This document shows positions 59,747 through 64,000 of a DNA stretch of 64,000 bases, one piece after another. This stretch comes from Azotobacter bryophylli (GTDB lineage Bacteria; Pseudomonadota; Gammaproteobacteria; Pseudomonadales; Pseudomonadaceae): the NCBI RefSeq assembly GCF_042643485.1, contig NZ_JBHRSJ010000022.1, positions 62,001 through 126,000 on the forward strand. The letters run 5' to 3'. Position numbers and translations under genes: made by a program. Position 1 is the stretch's first letter. The number at the start of each line of letters is the position of its first letter. The notes beneath the pieces were generated by a model. It was not told where the DNA came from, ran no database searches, and worked only from the letters and a program-made list of their open reading frames with translations.

Positions 59747-60537
59747 GGCAAGTCTCCGGCGCTGGAAGTGTGGGAGTCGTGGCTGCGGCTCGCCCGCCGT
59801 AGGGTTTTGAGAATGTCGATGCGCAATTGGCCAAGCTCGTCGACCAGCTCCGCGCGGGGCTGCGGCAGGTCGACGTGCCACTCGCCGAGCGCGTGCGCCG
59901 GGGTTCCGCCCAGTAGCAGGATGCGTTCGGAGAGCAGCAGGGCCTCATCGATGTCGTGGGTGATCAGCACCGCGGCAGTGTTGCGCTCGCGGACGATCGT
60001 CAGCAGCAGTTGCTGCATGTCGGCGCGGGTCACCTCGTCCAGCGCGCCGAAGGGTTCGTCGAGCAGCAGCACGTGCGGCTCGCGGGCCAGGCAGCGGGCC
60101 AGCGCGGTGCGCTGGGCCATGCCGCCGGACAGCTCGCTCGGGTAGCGACCGCGGGCGTGCTGCAGGCCGACCGCGGCGATGGCCGCATCGACCTTCGCGG
60201 CGCGCTCGGCGGCGCTGCGCCGGGGCTGGTGCTTGAAGTCGAGGCCGAAGGCGACGTTCTGCTCCAGGCTCAGCCAGGGCAGCAGCGACGGGTCCTGGAA
60301 GGCCACCGCCACCCGCGGATGCGGGCCGGCGAGCGGCTCGCCGAACAGGCGCACCTCGCCTTCCAGCGGTGCCTGCAGGCCGGCCAGCACGCGCAGCAGG
60401 CTGGACTTGCCGACTCCGCTGGGGCCGAGGAGGGTCACCACCTCGCCGGCACGCAGGCCCAGGTCGAAGCGCTCCAGCACGCGGCGCCCACCGTAGCCGA
60501 GGGCGATGCCGGCGGCCTGCAGGACGGGCGCCGTCAT
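59692..60537 (-). CDS. ABC transporter ATP-binding protein, SsuB type
   Basis: A 281-residue ATPase: Walker A GPSGVGKS near residues 39-46, Q-loop VAFQDPSLLPWLSLEQNV, signature LSGGMAQR, Walker B VLLLDEPFGALDEV, switch VLITHDIDEALLLSE. The last 25 residues are Ser/Thr-rich, low in complexity and overlap the next gene by 55 bases, so the natural end may be a recent extension. It powers the permease at 57774. Confidence 0.88.
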   Translation of the reverse strand: MTAPVLQAAGIALGYGGRRVLERFDLGLRAGEVVTLLGPSGVGKSSLLRVLAGLQAPLEGEVRLFGEPLAGPHPRVAVAFQDPSLLPWLSLEQNVAFGLDFKHQPRRSAAERAAKVDAAIAAVGLQHARGRYPSELSGGMAQRTALARCLAREPHVLLLDEPFGALDEVTRADMQQLLLTIVRERNTAAVLITHDIDEALLLSERILLLGGTPAHALGEWHVDLPQPRAELVDELGQLRIDILKTLRRASRSHDSHTSSAGDLPCATTATTPSTRAATSSS

Positions 60538-61601
60538 GCGCCGGCTCCCGCGGCCTGGCGCTGCAGCTCGCCGCGCAGCTGGACCAGGCTGGGGGTGACG
60601 ATCGGCACGAAGGCCGACTCGCGCAGACGGCGGGCGAAGCCGGCGCCGTGCTGCTGCAGATAGGCCTTGCCGCCGCTGGCCTGCAGCTCCAGCTGCACCG
60701 CCTGCCCGGCCAATTCGGCGAGGGCGATGCGCAGCCGGAACAGGCTGGCCGGCTCGCCCAGGAAGCGCCCGGCGCACAGGCCCTGTTCGAGTTCTGCGAC
60801 GCACCGTTCGAGCCGTGCGCGCAGGTCGCGCCAGTCCGCCTCCAGCACCGAGCGGCCGGCGGCCAGCTGGCTCTCGACCTCCTGCAGCGAGCGGCGGGTC
60901 AGGCCGATGGTCATGCCGCATTGCAGGCCGAGGAAGCCGGGGCGAACGCGCGGCAGGTACTGGCGGGCGTCGCCGGCCAGCAGCCAGTCGCGCTCCAGTT
61001 GCAGGGCGTCGATCTGCAGCGCCGCGGTGTTGCTCGACTGCAGGCCGAGCAGCTGCAGATCCTCGCTGCGGGTGAGGCCGGCCAAGTCGTCGGGGATGGC
61101 GGCGATGAACGGGGCACTGCCCGGCAGCTCGACCGCGGCGGCGACCACGAAGCCGCTTCGGCGCAGGTTGGTGACCCACGGCAGGCGGCCGTCCAGGCGC
61201 CAGCCGGCCGCGCTCGGCGCGGCGCGCACGCCCAGCTCCTCGATGCCGGAGAGGTACTTCATGGCATTCGACAGGCCGGTGGCGCCGGCCAGCCTGCCGC
61301 TCAGCAGCTCGCCGAGCAGGCGCTCGCGCAGGGCGGCGTTGTCGGTGTGCAGCAGGTATTCGATGAAGGTGCGCTGGCCCCAGAGCACGAAGGCGGCGGT
61401 CAGCGAATGGCCGGCGACGGCGGCGATGGCCTGCACCGCCGCGCGGATGTCGCCGCCGGCGCCGCCGAGGTGCTCGTCCACGCCCAGCCCGAACAGGCCG
61501 GCGGCGGCCAGCTGCGGCAGGACTTCCTCGGCATCGCGCAGGCCGCGGTCCAGGTCGTCGGCTTCGGCATCGAGCCAGCGGCTCAGATCGGTATCCAGCA
61601 T
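60534..61601 (-). CDS. acyl-CoA-dehydrogenase-like protein, divergent SfnB type
   Basis: A 355-residue protein shorter and more divergent than the other seven of this fold here. LPQLAAAGLFGLGVDEHLGGAGGD, the helix AAVAGHSLTAAFVLWGQRTF and LAGATGLSNAMKYLSG show the N-terminal domain; the C-terminal WRN-ARTHTLHDP signature is absent and a VQLELQASGGKAYLQQ stretch replaces it. Overlaps the ATPase gene by four bases. It probably binds flavin but may not be a monooxygenase. Confidence 0.75.
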   Translation of the reverse strand: MLDTDLSRWLDAEADDLDRGLRDAEEVLPQLAAAGLFGLGVDEHLGGAGGDIRAAVQAIAAVAGHSLTAAFVLWGQRTFIEYLLHTDNAALRERLLGELLSGRLAGATGLSNAMKYLSGIEELGVRAAPSAAGWRLDGRLPWVTNLRRSGFVVAAAVELPGSAPFIAAIPDDLAGLTRSEDLQLLGLQSSNTAALQIDALQLERDWLLAGDARQYLPRVRPGFLGLQCGMTIGLTRRSLQEVESQLAAGRSVLEADWRDLRARLERCVAELEQGLCAGRFLGEPASLFRLRIALAELAGQAVQLELQASGGKAYLQQHGAGFARRLRESAFVPIVTPSLVQLRGELQRQAAGAGA

Positions 61602-61636
61602 GGTCGTTGTCTCCTCGGCAGCGATGGTGCGGCGGC

Positions 61637-62197
61637 TCAGGCGTCGGCGGCGTCCCAGCGGTAACGCTCCAGCTCGGGGTTGAGCGGGGTGCGGGCGAAG
61701 CTGTTGGCGAAGTTGCACAGGGTCGCCAGGCTGACCCCGAGGATCACCTCCAGGGCCTGGGCCTCGCCGAAACCGGCGGCGCGGAAGGCGACGTAGTCGG
61801 CGTCGGCGACGTTGCCGCGGGTGGCGATCACCTGGCTGGTGAACTCGGCCAGCGCCTCGTAGCGCGCGTCCGGCAGCTCGCCGCGGGCGCGCAGCGCCTC
61901 GATCACCTCGGTCGGCAGCTTGGCCTTGTTGGTGGCGACGGCCGTGTGGCCGGCGACGCAGAAGGCGCAGCCGTGGGTGGTGGCGGCCACCAGCTGGACC
62001 ACCTCGCGCTCGGGCAGGCTCAGGCTGGCCTTGGCGTTCAGGCCGGAGACGGTGACGTAGGTCTCCAGGGCCGCCGGCGCGTTGGCCAGCACGGCGAGCA
62101 GGTTGGGTACGAACCCGGAGTTCTTCAGCGCATTCTCCAGGAAGGGACGGGCTTCGGCCGGGGCGCTTTCGAGGGTTTGCAGGGTGACGCGGGGCAT
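61637..62197 (-). CDS. carboxymuconolactone decarboxylase/AhpD-like protein
   Basis: A 186-residue all-helical protein. The active motif is ATTHGCAFCVAGHTAVA near residues 72-88, the CxxC-x3-H of AhpD-like peroxidase-related proteins. Such proteins reduce hydroperoxides through the Cys pair. First gene of the operon that ends with the permease at 57774, and divergent from the AraC gene. The intergenic region is AT-rich (62220-62280) and shows no sigma-54 element, so AraC control is likely. Confidence 0.83.
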   Translation of the reverse strand: MPRVTLQTLESAPAEARPFLENALKNSGFVPNLLAVLANAPAALETYVTVSGLNAKASLSLPEREVVQLVAATTHGCAFCVAGHTAVATNKAKLPTEVIEALRARGELPDARYEALAEFTSQVIATRGNVADADYVAFRAAGFGEAQALEVILGVSLATLCNFANSFARTPLNPELERYRWDAADA

Positions 62198-62302
62198 GGG
62201 AACAACTCCTGGCAGAGAACGGAGGTGCTAATTCTCTTGGTTATAAAAAATATGATCTATATTCTAAAGTTGCATTCACTTGCTCTGGAGTCTTTCGATT
62301 AG

Positions 62303-63220
62303 ATGAATTCGTCCATGCCTCTTATCGATTGGTTATTAGAGAGCCTGGAACTGGACGCCAGCCTGTTCCACGTGGGCCGCTACTGCGGCGGCTGGCACGC
62401 CAGCACCCAGGGCCTGGCGCGGGCCAGCTTCCACCTGCTGGTGCAGGGCCGCTGCTGGCTGCATCTCGAAGACCGGGCGCCGCAGCCCTTGGAGGCCGGC
62501 GACGCGCTGTTCGTCCTGCGCGACGTGCCGTACCGGCTGTCCGGCGAGGCCAGCGCCGAAGCTGCCTGCGCCGCGCCGCGCGGGCAAATGGCTCCGCTGG
62601 ACGTGCAGGCCGAGGACGGCGTCGGCCTGGTCTGCGGCTTCTTCCACTTCCACCCGGGCCTGAGCGAGCTGATCGTCGATTCGCTGCCCACCTGCCTGCT
62701 GCTGCGCGCCGGCGATCCCGCGCTGGCGCCGGCACGCTGCCTGTTCGAGCTGATCCTCGCCGAGTGCGCCCGCCCGCAGGGACCTTCGGCCGGGGTGCTG
62801 GAGCGCCTGAGCCAGCTGCTGTTCCTCTACGTGCTGCGCCAGCACGGCGCGGAGTCCGGCGAGTTGCGCGGGCTGCTGGCGCTAGCCCGCCAGCCGGCCT
62901 TCGCCGGGCTGCTGCAACAGCTGATCGCCGCGCCGGCGCAGGGCTGGACGCTGGAGCGGATGGCCGGCTGCAGCGGCCTGTCGCGCGCCGCCTTCGCCAA
63001 GCGTTTCCACGAGCTGAGCGGGCAGACGCCCGGGCAGGTGCTGCTCGGTCTGCGCATGCGCGAGGCCTGTCGGCTGCTCAAGGAGGGGCGGGCGGTGGCG
63101 GAGGTGGCCGAGGCGGTCGGCTACCAGTCCGTGGCCGCCTTCACCCGCGCCTTCGATGCCCTGGTCGGGGTTCCGCCCGGGGCCTACCGGCGCAGCCGCG
63201 GCCGCGCCGGGCGGGAGTGA
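62303..63220 (+). CDS. AraC-family transcriptional regulator
   Basis: A 305-residue regulator with an N-terminal cupin sensor (HLLVQGRCWLHLEDRAPQPLEAGDALFVLRDVPYRL) and two C-terminal helix-turn-helices (MAGCSGLSRAAFAKRFHEL; VAEAVGYQSVAAFTRAFDALVGVPPGAYRR). It is of the cupin_6/AraC type. Divergent from the AhpD-like operon by about 100 AT-rich bases, which it probably regulates. Start at ATG 62303; ATG 62315 is possible. Confidence 0.87.
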   Translation: MNSSMPLIDWLLESLELDASLFHVGRYCGGWHASTQGLARASFHLLVQGRCWLHLEDRAPQPLEAGDALFVLRDVPYRLSGEASAEAACAAPRGQMAPLDVQAEDGVGLVCGFFHFHPGLSELIVDSLPTCLLLRAGDPALAPARCLFELILAECARPQGPSAGVLERLSQLLFLYVLRQHGAESGELRGLLALARQPAFAGLLQQLIAAPAQGWTLERMAGCSGLSRAAFAKRFHELSGQTPGQVLLGLRMREACRLLKEGRAVAEVAEAVGYQSVAAFTRAFDALVGVPPGAYRRSRGRAGRE

Positions 63221-63229
63221 GCGAGGCGC

Positions 63230-64000
<771 letters not shown>

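Overview
The window is GC-rich DNA of a Pseudomonas/Azotobacter-type gammaproteobacterium. The grounds are the protein families (SfnG, SfnR, SfnB, SsuD/MsuE), Pseudomonas-style REP sequences, and a block with the gene content and order of the Pseudomonas aeruginosa ccoN4 region. Apart from two short AT-rich islands it is densely packed, and most of it serves organosulfur scavenging: ABC importers, flavin monooxygenases of two folds, Fe(II)/2-oxoglutarate dioxygenases and flavin reductases that release sulfite from sulfonates, sulfones and sulfate esters.

Layout. 1-5.2 kb: minus-strand importer/exporter genes (two SsuA-like binding proteins, a TauE-like permease, an MFS protein, the start of an SsuC-like permease). 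5.6-13.7 kb: two related modules, each a DszA/NtaA-type monooxygenase plus a TauD-type dioxygenase, either side of an SfnR-like sigma-54 activator; the second module continues into a glutathione transferase and an aldo/keto reductase. 13.8-17.4 kb: a HAD hydrolase, then an AT-rich island with at least one gene that has the structure of an integron cassette. 17.5-24.9 kb: a minus-strand operon combining a MetNIQ importer with two SfnB-type enzymes, an LLM monooxygenase and a second MetQ. 25.3-33.7 kb: plus-strand ssuABC-like operon, SfnB-type enzymes, a DedA protein and another LLM. 34-35 kb: a second AT-rich island. 35.2-39.7 kb: ordinary genes (FAD protein, LysE, FkbM methyltransferase, MFS). 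39.9-49.1 kb: SfnB pair / sfnG divergent unit, msuE-msuC-like / ssuD-amidohydrolase divergent unit, nitroreductase. 49.3-57.8 kb: the ccoN4-like block (ccoQ-like, ccoN, MocR regulator, ccoG-like, YddG-type transporter, siroheme reductase, DUF934). 57.8-63.2 kb: an AraC-linked ssu-type operon. 63.2-64 kb: a second SfnR-like activator, cut by the window edge.

Regulation is the strongest new signal. Twelve sites match the sigma-54 -24/-12 consensus with exact GG-N10-GC spacing, each 40-135 bp before a sulfur gene. Eleven of them have a pair of 18-bp inverted repeats (consensus CTGTYGS-N4-SSNACAG) centred 30-32 bp apart. In seven cases the pair lies about 63 and 93 bp upstream of the -24 element. 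This describes one sigma-54 regulon, probably driven by the SfnR-like protein encoded here. In the ccoN4 block a different tandem operator (ATCTGA-type repeats, 22-bp period) precedes three genes around a MocR regulator. A 121-bp sequence at 17.14-17.26 kb recurs inverted at 33.95-34.07 kb (about 83% identity by hand count) and brackets 16.7 kb of sulfur genes; each copy faces outward into one of the AT-rich islands.
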